DNA from: Phytohabitans maris
GTDB taxonomy: Bacteria > Actinomycetota > Actinomycetes > Mycobacteriales > Micromonosporaceae
Direction of reading: 5' to 3'
Assembly: GCF_031085175.1 (NCBI RefSeq)
Contig: NZ_JAVHUY010000065.1
Location: 1-47,842, forward strand
Length of the DNA: 47,842 bases
In this document: positions 16,987-27,244 of the stretch, piece after piece
Layout: the number at the start of each line of letters is the position of its first letter
Numbering within the stretch: the first letter of the stretch is position 1
Position numbers and translations under genes: made by a program
The notes under the pieces: model-generated
Databases searched by the model: none
Seen by the model: only the letters and a program-made list of their open reading frames with translations
Told to the model about the DNA's origin: nothing

Positions 16987-18369
16987 TCAGCGGTCGAGCG
17001 CCCGCTCCAGGTGGCGTACGCAGCGCAGCTCGCCGATCGTCTCGCCGACCGGGCGGTCCAGGTAGGCGTCGTCGAGGTCGGCGAGGCGGATCTTCGGCCC
17101 CAGGTGGCGGATCAGCTCCAGCGCCTCGCCGTACGGCTCGAGCAGCGGCCGCCCGCCAGTGACGCTGTGCCCGGGCTGGCGGATGCGGTCCAGGTCGGAG
17201 CGGTCGAGGAAGGGTGCCTCCGCGTCCGCGGTGACGAACATCCGCCGGTACAGCGCCACGTAGTCCTGCTGGCTGGTGCCGCCGACCGCGACCACGCCGG
17301 GCAGCAGGCAGCGCACGAAGTAGGCCAGGATCCGGTCCGCGTACAGCACGCCCGCGCGGAGGGCGGCGGCCACGGCGGCCGGCTCCATGGGTACCGGCAG
17401 CGGAGCGCCGCTGCTCTCGACGGTCCACTGTGCACCCGCGCCGGAGCCGGTCAGCACCACCTGGTGCAGGCGGCTGCCCTTGCGCAGCCAGAGGAAGTCG
17501 GGGGAGGCGTTGTTGACGGCCAGGTTGCTCGGGTCGGCGACCAGGTCCCGCTTGGCGCGCAGAAACGCGTCCCGCACCGCCGGGTCGAACAGCAGCGCGA
17601 AGACCGGGCTGGCCGGGTCCGCCACGTGCAGGGCCACGCACTCGGAGACGACGTCCTCGTCGATCTGCACCCGGCGTACCCCGTGGTCGAGGTCCAGGCT
17701 CGCCCAGATCTCGTCGTTGGCCATCCGGTACGCGGTCGGCGCGTCCGGCGCCTTCAGCCCGGAAAGCGGGCCGAGCACCGGGTCGGACGCGACCTCGTGG
17801 CGGGTACCCTCCAGCGGCTCGAACACCATCTCCAGCGGGCCGGGCAGCGCGCAGAACGAGGAGTTCTTCAGCGTGGTCTTGGAGAGCGGGTACACGCCGA
17901 ACAGCCCGCCGCGGCTGCGCAGGAACGTCGGCCCGAGCACCGGCGAGCGGCGGGCCAGGCAGCTCACGATCGAGCACTGGTTGACCAGCGCCACCCGCGC
18001 GCCGGCCTCCCGGCTGGCCACGTGGAAGAGGTAGTTGTGCAGGAACGTCTCGGCGTCCAGCAGCAGGTTGGAGTGGTCGGCCTGCTGGATGACCGGTACC
18101 CGGAGCAGGTGGTCGCAGGTCGCGTCCACGTCCGGGTCACCGTGCCGGCGCAGGTACGTCTCCACCGCCCGGGCCAGCCGCAGCCGGTGCGCGTTCGGGT
18201 GGGACCGCGGGGCGGGCACCAGCGCGCGCAGGTAGTCGCGCAGGGGTAGGTCGAGCGCACGCGCGAGTTGCACGCCGAGCTCCGAGCCGCCCGCCACCAG
18301 GCGATGGACCCGGTCCGCCGCGGGGTACGCGGCGGGCCGGTCGAGCAGGCTACCCGTGTGGGTGGACAA
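16987..18369 (-). CDS. unrecognised 460-residue protein
   Basis: I do not recognise this family. The protein is soluble, with no signal peptide or membrane helix. Distinct segments are RVPVIQQADHSNLLLDAETF (about 89-108), FHNYLFHVASREAGARVALV, GLFGVYPLSKTTLKNSSFCA, VQIDEDVVSECVALHVADPA, and a C-terminal RPLLEPYGEALELIRHLGPK. The Q-x-DHS-N-LLL block followed by a substrate-like segment recalls the start of BshC-type ligases, but the similarity is loose and I would not name it. The start at 18369 gives MSTHTGSLLDRPAAYPAADR. It stands alone, downstream of a 140-base non-coding stretch. Codon use matches the neighbours. Confidence 0.7.
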   Translation of the reverse strand: MSTHTGSLLDRPAAYPAADRVHRLVAGGSELGVQLARALDLPLRDYLRALVPAPRSHPNAHRLRLARAVETYLRRHGDPDVDATCDHLLRVPVIQQADHSNLLLDAETFLHNYLFHVASREAGARVALVNQCSIVSCLARRSPVLGPTFLRSRGGLFGVYPLSKTTLKNSSFCALPGPLEMVFEPLEGTRHEVASDPVLGPLSGLKAPDAPTAYRMANDEIWASLDLDHGVRRVQIDEDVVSECVALHVADPASPVFALLFDPAVRDAFLRAKRDLVADPSNLAVNNASPDFLWLRKGSRLHQVVLTGSGAGAQWTVESSGAPLPVPMEPAAVAAALRAGVLYADRILAYFVRCLLPGVVAVGGTSQQDYVALYRRMFVTADAEAPFLDRSDLDRIRQPGHSVTGGRPLLEPYGEALELIRHLGPKIRLADLDDAYLDRPVGETIGELRCVRHLERALDR

Positions 18370-18509
18370 TCCGGGCCTCCATCAGGTGCGGAATCTTCAC
18401 CTTCCTGACGGAGACAGGGTGGGCCCGGGTTGGATGAACCTCGATCAAACTCCGGTCCAGTTTCTGTATGGCTCCTGTGAAGGAAATGTGAAGGCCGCCG
18501 GAGCCCTGC

Positions 18510-20279
18510 TCAGCCGCTGCTGGCGGCCCCCGAAGGTGCCCGCGCAGTGAGCTCTACGGCGGCCACCTCGCGCAGGTCACCGCCGGTGGTGGTGCCCTCG
18601 ATCAGCACCCGGGCCGACCGGCCCTCGTGCACCAGCGTGCTCACCGCGTTGCCGAAGTACGGGCCGGCGAGCTTGCGCCACCGCACCGCGGGCGCCGCGA
18701 CCCGGGCCGCCCGGGCCAGCGTGCGGGCGACCGCGGTCGGGCCCCGCCACCAGCCCAGCCGCAGCACCGGGCGCATGAAGGACTGGATCTGGTTGTGCAC
18801 CGGCGAGCAGGTCAGCTGGTGCACGGGCGCGGCGACCGGGCGGTCCCGGTAGAGGGCGCGGGCCACGTACGAGTGGTGGACGTCGCCGGAGAGCACGCTG
18901 ATCGAGGCGACCCCGGCCGAGCCGACCTCGGCGAAGAGCCCGGCGAGCGCGTCGAACGAGCCCTGCATCGACGCCCAGTGCTCCAGGTCGAACGCCCGGC
19001 GCTGCCGCTCGGCGAACGCCGCCACCCGGGGCCGCGCCGAGCCGGCCAGCCGCTCGTTCCACGCCTCCATGTGGTGGATGCCGGGCGGCAGCAGCCAGGG
19101 CAGCGACGAGCCCACCACCAGGTGGTCGAAGTCGCCCCGGGCGAGCCCGGCGAACCAGGCCCACTCGCCCGGCGGCAGCATCGCGCGGTGGCCCGGGTCG
19201 AGCACCCGGCTGCACCGGTTGTCCAGTACGACGAGGCGGGTGCGGCCCAGGTCGAGCGCGTAGCTCCACTGGTAGCCGGGCGCGCCGTCGGCCTCATGTC
19301 TTTCGGGTCCCTGTTCGTCGTTTGGCGACCCCGCCAAACGACGAACAGGGCTGGGAGGGCTGTCGACGGCGGTGCCGAACTCGCGCAGGACGTCCGTGGC
19401 GTCGTCGGCGGCGGCCATCACCTTCTGGTACACCGGGTCGGCGGCGATCTGGTCCGGGTCGAGGTTGCCCAGGTGCTGGTAGACCCAGTACGAGGCGAGG
19501 CCGCTGGAGATCCGCTCCGGCCACCACGGCTGCTCGCGCACCTCGCGGCGCCAGGAGGCGGAGGAGTTCCAGTCGTCGATGATCTCGTGGTCGTCGAAGA
19601 TCATGGCGCTCGGCACGGTGGCGAAGAGCCAGCGGATCTCCGGGTCACGCCACGACTCCAGGTAGAGCTGCGTGTACTCCTCGTAGGTGACCACCTCGTC
19701 TTCGGGGTGGTCGTGCTCGGAGTGCCGCGCCTTGCTGAGCAAGCGCTTGACGGCCGGCGAGGGGATATCGGCGTACACCTGGTCGCCGAGGAGGACGAGC
19801 AGGTCGGGGGCGGGCACCGCGCCGGACATCAGCCGCCGGGCGTAGGCGTCGAGCGCGTCCGGGGGTAGCTTGCGCGGCGTCGCGTGCTGGGTGGTCTCCC
19901 GGCAGGACCCGAAGACCAGCCGCACCGGCTGGTCGGTGTCGTCACCCTCGCGGGTGCGGATCACACTCGGCGGGTACGGGCTGCCCGGCTCGGGCCACAC
20001 GCGGGCGTCGTCGACGAACACCTCGTACGGCGTCGCGCCGCCCGGGGTGAGCCCTTCGACCACCACGATCGCGTAGTGGTGGCCGTACACGCTGAATGTC
20101 GTCGCCTCCCCAGCGGCCTCCCCGGCGGAGACCCGGACGGTGGCCGGCGCGCTGGTCTCCACCCAGACGGTGGCGCGCGTACCGACCACCCGGCGCAGCA
20201 CCGGGCCGATGACAAGCTCAGCGGACAACGGATCAAACCTCCGCTCGGGGGACTGGGGACCATCCTCTCTACCCGACAT
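18510..20279 (-). CDS. PhoD-type metallophosphatase
   Basis: A 589-residue enzyme of the PhoD-like alkaline phosphatase/phosphodiesterase family. An N-terminal Fn3-like domain (about 18-110, GPVLRRVVGTRATVWVETSA) precedes the calcineurin-like core: RLVFGSCRETTQ, LVLLGDQVYADIP (near 163), AMIFDDHEIIDDWN (near 226) and the C-terminal metal motif SVLSGDVHHSYVAR (near 461). There is no Tat signal, so this copy looks cytoplasmic, unlike exported PhoD. A 42-base palindrome lies in frame at about residues 310-324, in the segment running from VDSPPSPVRRLAG to DEQGPERHEADG, in a loop before YQWSYALDLGRTRLVVLD. The catalytic motifs are untouched. The start ATG has no ribosome binding site at good distance. 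Confidence 0.88.
   Translation of the reverse strand: MSGREDGPQSPERRFDPLSAELVIGPVLRRVVGTRATVWVETSAPATVRVSAGEAAGEATTFSVYGHHYAIVVVEGLTPGGATPYEVFVDDARVWPEPGSPYPPSVIRTREGDDTDQPVRLVFGSCRETTQHATPRKLPPDALDAYARRLMSGAVPAPDLLVLLGDQVYADIPSPAVKRLLSKARHSEHDHPEDEVVTYEEYTQLYLESWRDPEIRWLFATVPSAMIFDDHEIIDDWNSSASWRREVREQPWWPERISSGLASYWVYQHLGNLDPDQIAADPVYQKVMAAADDATDVLREFGTAVDSPPSPVRRLAGSPNDEQGPERHEADGAPGYQWSYALDLGRTRLVVLDNRCSRVLDPGHRAMLPPGEWAWFAGLARGDFDHLVVGSSLPWLLPPGIHHMEAWNERLAGSARPRVAAFAERQRRAFDLEHWASMQGSFDALAGLFAEVGSAGVASISVLSGDVHHSYVARALYRDRPVAAPVHQLTCSPVHNQIQSFMRPVLRLGWWRGPTAVARTLARAARVAAPAVRWRKLAGPYFGNAVSTLVHEGRSARVLIEGTTTGGDLREVAAVELTARAPSGAASSG
19309..19350. repeat. perfect 19-base palindrome inside the PhoD-type gene
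   Basis: Arms of 19 bases (ccctgttcgtcgtttggcg and its exact complement) around the loop accc. It lies in frame within the coding sequence; 42 bases equals 14 codons. A related half-element, with about 17 of 21 positions alike, occurs ahead of ffh at 32375-32395. Confidence 0.9.
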
Positions 20280-20341
20280 TCCTATGCGCTAGGCGCGAGC
20301 CTCACGGTGTGGGACGCGCAGCCATCTGTCAGGATTTCCGC

Positions 20342-21451
20342 ATGGAGTACGTCGTCATCGCGCTCGTCCTGCTGGGCGTGCTCGTGCTCGGCGGCCTGGG
20401 GCTCGTCGTGCCCCGCCTGCGCCGCCGCCCCGAGCTGCCGCCGCCACCGACCCAGGTGGAGACGGCGCCCGTTCCGGTGGAGGTCGAGCCGGAAGCGGTG
20501 CCGGCCGCTCCGGAGCTGGAGGTTCCCGAGCCCACGGCGGGCCGGCTGGTCCGGCTGCGGGCCCGGCTGTCCCGGTCGCAGACCGTCCTCGGCAAGGGCC
20601 TGCTCGGCCTGCTCTCCCGCGACCGGCTGGACGACGACGTCTGGGACGAGGTCGAAGAGAGCCTGATCACGGCCGACGTGGGCGTCGAGGCTACCCGGGA
20701 GATCGTCGACCGGCTGCGCGAGCGCACCCGGGTGCTCGGCACCCGCACCCCCGACGAGCTGCGCGGGCTGCTGACCGAGGAGCTGGTCACCGCCCTCGAC
20801 CCGGAGCTGGACCGCGCGCTGAAGAGCGACGGCAAGCCCACGGTCGTGCTCGTGGTCGGCGTCAACGGCTCGGGCAAGACCACCACCTGCGGAAAGATCG
20901 CCCGGGTGCTGGTGGCCGACGGGCGCACCGTGCTGCTGGGCGCGGCCGACACGTTCCGCGCCGCCGCCGCCGACCAGCTCGCCACCTGGGGCGGCCGGGT
21001 CGGTGCCGAGGTGGTGCGCGGGCCGGAGGGCGCCGACCCGGCGAGCGTGGCGTTCGACGCCGTGCGCCGGGGCGTCGAGACCGGCGTCGACACGGTGCTG
21101 GTCGACACCGCCGGCCGCCTGCAAAACAAGGTCGGCCTGATGGACGAGCTCGGCAAGGTCAAGCGGGTCGTGGAAAAGCAGCAGGCGGTCGACGAGACCC
21201 TGCTCGTGCTCGACGCCACCACCGGGCAGAACGGCCTGGAGCAGGCCCGCGTCTTCACCGAGGTGGTGGACGTCACCGGCGTGGTGCTGACCAAGCTGGA
21301 CGGCACCGCCAAGGGCGGCATCGTCATCGCCGTGCAGCGCAAGCTGGGCATTCCCGTAAAGCTGGTCGGCCTGGGCGAGGGCCCGGACGACCTGGCCCCG
21401 TTCGAGCCGCGCACCTTCGTCGACGCGCTTCTCAGCGGAGACGAAGCATGA
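20342..21451 (+). CDS. ftsY: signal recognition particle receptor FtsY
   Basis: SRP receptor GTPase that docks Ffh-ribosome complexes at the membrane. The 369-residue protein begins with a membrane helix (MEYVVIALVLLGVLVLGGLG), an acidic Pro-rich linker (about 35-65), the N domain helices, and the G domain: GVNGSGKTTTCGKIA (about 173-187), DTFRAAAADQL, VLVDTAGRLQNK and VVLTKLDGTAKGGI. The single N-terminal helix instead of the long acidic A domain is usual in actinobacteria. The ATG at 20342 is chosen. Just upstream is CAGGAT at a distance that would suit a leaderless start, and no ribosome binding site is seen. It is divergent from the PhoD-type gene. Confidence 0.96.
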   Translation: MEYVVIALVLLGVLVLGGLGLVVPRLRRRPELPPPPTQVETAPVPVEVEPEAVPAAPELEVPEPTAGRLVRLRARLSRSQTVLGKGLLGLLSRDRLDDDVWDEVEESLITADVGVEATREIVDRLRERTRVLGTRTPDELRGLLTEELVTALDPELDRALKSDGKPTVVLVVGVNGSGKTTTCGKIARVLVADGRTVLLGAADTFRAAAADQLATWGGRVGAEVVRGPEGADPASVAFDAVRRGVETGVDTVLVDTAGRLQNKVGLMDELGKVKRVVEKQQAVDETLLVLDATTGQNGLEQARVFTEVVDVTGVVLTKLDGTAKGGIVIAVQRKLGIPVKLVGLGEGPDDLAPFEPRTFVDALLSGDEA

Positions 21452-21537
21452 GACTCAGTGTCGACGCCTCATTCGACAGGGACGCGTAACCTCGGGTGAC
21501 TTACCACGATCGGGCGCCGCGCCTCGGGAGACCATAC

Positions 21538-22326
21538 GTGACTTCGCATGAGATCCCGCTCCGCGGCGGGAACGTCAGCACCGTGGTGCGGGTGGGGGAC
21601 ACCGTGCGGCGCAACGCCGGCCCGTGGACCCCGTCGGTGCACGCGCTGCTGCGCCATCTGGAGTACGTCGGCTTCACCGGCTCGCCCCGCGCCCTCGGCA
21701 TGGACGAGCGCAACCGCGAGGTCCTCTCCTATCTGGAGGGTGAGTGCGGGGAGTACCCGCTGGCCCCGCACTGGGTGACCGACGAGGCGCTGGTCACCGT
21801 CGCGACGATGCTGCGGATGTTTCACGACGCGCAGTACGGGTTCACCCCGCCGCCGAGCGCGGTGTGGCGCTCCTTCGGCCCGCCGCCGCCGGACACCGAG
21901 GTCATCTGCCACCACGACGCCGCCCCGCACAACGTCATCTGGCGGCCGGACGGCACGCTCGCGTTGATCGACTTCGACCTCGCCTCGCCCGGCGCGCGGA
22001 TCTACGACGTGGCGTACGCGGCCTGGACGTGGGTGCCTCTCTTCTCCGACCGCGACTCGTACACGCTCGGGTGGAAGCGGCCCAACCGGCCCCGGCGGCT
22101 GCGCCTGTTCGCCGACGCGTACGGGCTGATCCCGCGCGACCGCCACCGCCTCGTGCGCACGATCCGAAAGCGGATCGTCGACCACGTGGAGGGCATCCGG
22201 CGGATGGCGGCGGCCGGCGACCCGGCGTTCGTCCGGATCGTGCACAAGGGGCACCTTCGTCGGCCCATGCGTGATCTTCGCCTCCTCGACTACGAACGGC
22301 ACACGCTCGAGTACGCACTCCGGTGA
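21538..22326 (+). CDS. aminoglycoside-phosphotransferase-like kinase
   Basis: A 262-residue protein of the APH/choline kinase fold. The catalytic loop is ICHHDAAPHNVIW, with catalytic Asp and following Asn, and the metal-binding Asp is in LALIDFDLASPGARIYDVAY. The N-terminal lobe is short (TVVRVGDTVRRNAGPWTPSV). Two starts are possible: GTG at 21496, which has no ribosome binding site, and GTG at 21538, preceded by CGGGAGA 7 bases upstream, which I prefer. It sits between ftsY and the nitrogen operon. Members of this family phosphorylate small hydroxylated molecules; resistance function is not implied. Confidence 0.82.
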   Translation: MTSHEIPLRGGNVSTVVRVGDTVRRNAGPWTPSVHALLRHLEYVGFTGSPRALGMDERNREVLSYLEGECGEYPLAPHWVTDEALVTVATMLRMFHDAQYGFTPPPSAVWRSFGPPPPDTEVICHHDAAPHNVIWRPDGTLALIDFDLASPGARIYDVAYAAWTWVPLFSDRDSYTLGWKRPNRPRRLRLFADAYGLIPRDRHRLVRTIRKRIVDHVEGIRRMAAAGDPAFVRIVHKGHLRRPMRDLRLLDYERHTLEYALR

Positions 22327-22397
22327 CGAGGGGTGACAAACCCGACCGTACGTTCGGTTGAGAGGACCCCCATCCGTCCAGCGAGTTTGAGGCTTTC

Positions 22398-22434
22398 TTC
22401 ACACGTACGAAACAAAGCGTGACCTGTCGGAAAT
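22398..22434 (+). promoter_or_regulatory. probable GlnR operator ahead of amt-glnB-glnD
   Basis: Reads TTCAC-N6-GAAAC-N5-GTGAC-N6-GAAAT, matching the actinobacterial GlnR pattern gTnAc-n6-GaAAc repeated (one spacer is 5 rather than 6). It lies 114 bases before the amt start, where GlnR activates nitrogen genes. The match and the target operon agree; binding itself is inferred. Confidence 0.65.
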
Positions 22435-22547
22435 CGCGCAGGCACCGTGCGCGAAACCTCGGCCCTGAAAGCTTCCGCGCAACCGGCGTACGGGCAACGC
22501 TGCCCCGGATCTGCCGGAGGGAGGCAACCTAACCGAGAGGAGGCAGC

Positions 22548-24273
<1,726 letters not shown>

Positions 24274-24308
24274 TAGAGGTAAGCGACGAAGTCGGTGCCG
24301 CCGCACGC

Positions 24309-26489
24309 GTGGAGCGTGCGGCGGCGCTTGACATGTGGCTCCGTTCGCTCGTGCCGGCCTGGCCGCCCGGAGTCGCGCTGGTCGCGTTCGGCGGGCTGGG
24401 CCGGCTCCAGTGCGCCCCGCACAGCGACCTCGACCTGATCCTGCTGCACACCGGCGTGCCTGGCATCGACGAGCTGGCCGCCTCGCTCTGGTACCCGATC
24501 TGGGACGCGCGGATCGGCCTCGACCACTCCGTGCGCACCATCCCCGAGGCGCTCTCCGTCGCGCACGACGACGTCAAGGTCGCCCTCAGCCTGCTCGACA
24601 CCCGCCACGTCACCGGCGACCGCGACCTCACCCGGCAGCTCGTCGAGGCGGCGGCCGAGCAGTGGCGGCGCACCGCGGTACGCCAGCTGGTGCGGCTGCG
24701 CGAGATCACGCTGGCCCGCTGGAAGGCGCACGGCGAGCTGGCGTTCCTGCTCGAAGGCGACCTCAAGGAAGCCGCCGGTGGCCTGCGCGACGTCGGCATC
24801 CTGCGGGCCATCGCCCAGGGTGGGCTGGCCGACACGATGCGCCCGGCGGTACGCGCCGCGCACCTGCGCCTGCTCGACACCCGGGACGCCCTGCACGCCA
24901 GCGTGGGGCGGCGGGTCGACCGGCTGGTGGCCCAGGAGCGCGCCTCCGTGGCCCGGATGCTCGGCCTGGACGACGGCGACGCGCTGCTGCGCCGGGTCGC
25001 CAGCGACGCCCGTACGATCACGCACGCGCTCGACGACGGCTGGCGGATGGCCGACCGGCTCCGCTCCGGGCGGCGCCGGGGCGCCGACGGCAAGCCGCAG
25101 CGGCGACCGGTCGCCCGCGACGTCGTGGAGCAGGACGGCGAGCTGGTGCTCGCCCGCACCGCGATCGGCGCACGCCCCGACCCGAGCCTGTCGCTGCGGG
25201 TCGCGGCCGCCGCGGCGGTCACCCAGCTGCCGATCGCGCGGGCCACCTCCGAGTGGCTGGCCGCGTACTGCCCGCCGCTGCCCGCGCCCTGGCCACCGGC
25301 CGCCCGCGACGCGTTCGTCACGCTGCTCGGCGCCGGCCTGGGACTGGTGCCGACCTGGGAGACCTGCGACCGGTACGGCCTGGTCGACGGCTGGCTGCCG
25401 GAGTGGACCCGGATGCGCAGCCTGCCCCAGCACAACCCGGTGCACCGCTTCACGCTCGACCGCCACCTCGTGCAGGCCGCGTACGAGGCGACCGCGTTCA
25501 CCCGCGAGGTGGGGCGCCCCGACCTGCTGCTGATCGGTGCGTTCCTGCACGACGTGGGGAAGGGCCTGCCCGGCGACCACAGCGTCGCCGGCGCGCCGGT
25601 CGCCGCCGCGATCGCCCAGCGCATCGGCCTGCCCCCGGAAGACGTGGCGGTGATCGAAAAGCTGGTCCGCCTCCACCTGCTCCTGCCCGACGTGGCCACC
25701 CGCCGTGACCTCTCCGACCCGGTGACCATCCGCGGGGTGGCCGACGCGGTCGGCGACACCACGACGCTGAGCCTGCTGCACGGCCTGGCCCGCGCCGACG
25801 CGCAGGCCACCGGCCCGGCCGCCTGGTCGGACTGGAAGGGCCGGCTGATCGCCGACCTGGTGCGCCGCGTGCACATCGCCCTCGACACCGGCGTGCTGCC
25901 GGCGCCCCCCAAGCCCGATCCGTCGCTGGTGGCCGGCCCCCTTCCGGTCGTACACCTGGATGGTGAACGCGTCGCGGTGGCCGCCGCCGACCGGCGTGGC
26001 CTGCTCGCCGCGGTCGCGGGTTGCCTGGCCCTGCACCGTCTGGAGGTCCTCACCGCGGACGCGTCCACGGTGGACGGCCGGGCGCTGGTCGAGTTCCGGG
26101 TCCGCCCCCGGTACGGCACCCCGCCCGACTCGCTCGCGCTCGCCAGCGACCTGCGCCGGGCCGTCTCCGGCGACGTCTCGGTGACCCAACGCCTGCGCGG
26201 CCGCGCCCTCGCCGCCCGCCCCGGTGGCGCGCAGCCCGCCCCGCGCGTGGTGTGGCACCGGGAGGCGGCCACCGACGCGGTGATCCTGGAGCTGCGCGCG
26301 GCCGACGCGCCGGGCCTGCTGTACCGGGTGACGTCCGCCCTGGACGAGGCGGGCGCACAGGTCCGCGCCGCCCGGATCTCCACGCTCGGCACGGACGTGG
26401 TCGACGCCTTCTACCTGGTCGGCACGTGGGCCGACGACGCCGAACGGGACAAGGTCGAGGCCGCCGTCCTCGGCGCCGCCGGCACGTAG
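24309..26489 (+). CDS. glnD: PII nucleotidyltransferase/removing enzyme GlnD
   Basis: Bifunctional nitrogen sensor that adds and removes the nucleotide on PII in response to glutamine. About 726 residues: the nucleotidyltransferase motif GGLGRLQCAPHSDLDLILLH (near 28-47), the linker with RWKAHGELAFLLEGDLKEAA, the HD hydrolase domain with FLHDVGKGLPGDHS (near 412), and two C-terminal ACT domains (about 560-640 and 660-726; the second starts ADAPGLLYRVTSALDEAGAQ). The start is uncertain. No ATG or GTG exists in this frame between the glnB stop and the GTG at 24309; an ATG at 24333 is the alternative. The gap to glnB is 35 bases, so one operon. Confidence 0.9.
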   Translation: MERAAALDMWLRSLVPAWPPGVALVAFGGLGRLQCAPHSDLDLILLHTGVPGIDELAASLWYPIWDARIGLDHSVRTIPEALSVAHDDVKVALSLLDTRHVTGDRDLTRQLVEAAAEQWRRTAVRQLVRLREITLARWKAHGELAFLLEGDLKEAAGGLRDVGILRAIAQGGLADTMRPAVRAAHLRLLDTRDALHASVGRRVDRLVAQERASVARMLGLDDGDALLRRVASDARTITHALDDGWRMADRLRSGRRRGADGKPQRRPVARDVVEQDGELVLARTAIGARPDPSLSLRVAAAAAVTQLPIARATSEWLAAYCPPLPAPWPPAARDAFVTLLGAGLGLVPTWETCDRYGLVDGWLPEWTRMRSLPQHNPVHRFTLDRHLVQAAYEATAFTREVGRPDLLLIGAFLHDVGKGLPGDHSVAGAPVAAAIAQRIGLPPEDVAVIEKLVRLHLLLPDVATRRDLSDPVTIRGVADAVGDTTTLSLLHGLARADAQATGPAAWSDWKGRLIADLVRRVHIALDTGVLPAPPKPDPSLVAGPLPVVHLDGERVAVAAADRRGLLAAVAGCLALHRLEVLTADASTVDGRALVEFRVRPRYGTPPDSLALASDLRRAVSGDVSVTQRLRGRALAARPGGAQPAPRVVWHREAATDAVILELRAADAPGLLYRVTSALDEAGAQVRAARISTLGTDVVDAFYLVGTWADDAERDKVEAAVLGAAGT

Positions 26490-26623
26490 CCCGCCACTTC
26501 GCTCCGATCCGATCCCAGATTGTTGGGATGGGAACGCCGGCCCGCGCGCACTAGCGTTCCAGCTCTCGGCCGGACCGGCCGGGCGGATCGGCATGGGCTG
26601 CGACGGAAAACAGGAGAACCGTG
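26490..26623 (+). other. intergenic gap before the lipoprotein gene
   Basis: Contains a weak hairpin (atccca / tgggat at about 26512-26530), which may end the glnD transcript, and an AGGAG ribosome binding site at 26612-26616. Nothing else is recognised. Confidence 0.35.
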
Positions 26624-27244
26624 ATGCGTGGGATGGCACTTTCGGTGAGCACGCCCGGAGCCAGGGCAGCGCGCCGGCTGCTGGCGGTGGGCGCGACCGC
26701 GGCGGTACTGGCGGTGGGCGCCGGCTGCGGCGGTGACTCGGCGGATCCGGCCGCGCCGCCAGCCGATCCGGCCACCGTCGCGTCGTCGACAGCCGCGTCA
26801 TCGGCACTCGCGACCGACAGCGACGGATTCCCGGTCGACCCGTGCGCACTCGTGCCGAAGGAACTCGTGGAGTCCACGCTCGGGATCACGGTGGTGGACT
26901 CGGAGAAGAGCAAGACCGGCTGCGAGCTCAAGACGGCCGACTACAGCGCCGGCGGTGGAAGCTACGAGATCAACGTGTACCCCTGGGCGGAGGGCGGCGA
27001 ACAGACCTACACGCAACTGGCCGGCAGCACGGGTAACCCCGACTTCCGCAAGGTCGAGGGCCCATGGGACGAAGCCGTCTACTACCAGGAGATGGGCGGA
27101 GCACTCACGCTGGCATTCAAGACCGCCAAGTGGGGTGTGTCGACGCAGATCGGCGGCATCAAGCTCATGGATCGTCTTGGCGCCGACCTGAGTGCGCAGA
27201 TGACGGCACTGGCGAGCGCGGTGGCTCAGGCACTGGCGGCGTGA
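26624..27244 (+). CDS. DUF3558-like putative lipoprotein
   Basis: A 206-residue exported protein. It has a basic, hydrophobic N-terminus (ARAARRLLAVGATAAVLAVG) ending in a lipobox-like AGC at about residue 35, then a Ser/Ala/Thr-rich spacer and a DUF3558-type domain. DPCALVPKELVESTLGITVV and a second Cys in KSKTGCELKT suggest one disulfide. It should be anchored on the outer face of the cytoplasmic membrane. The ATG at 26624 lies 7 bases after AGGAG and is preferred over the GTG at 26621. Its end overlaps the convergent regulator gene by 19 bases. Function unknown. Confidence 0.78.
   Translation: MRGMALSVSTPGARAARRLLAVGATAAVLAVGAGCGGDSADPAAPPADPATVASSTAASSALATDSDGFPVDPCALVPKELVESTLGITVVDSEKSKTGCELKTADYSAGGGSYEINVYPWAEGGEQTYTQLAGSTGNPDFRKVEGPWDEAVYYQEMGGALTLAFKTAKWGVSTQIGGIKLMDRLGADLSAQMTALASAVAQALAA

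Noticed and set aside
18370-18509. possible short gene or riboswitch between the 460-residue gene and the PhoD-type gene
   Set aside because: Only a weak pairing (aggtg / cacct) and no start with ribosome binding site; nothing further can be supported.
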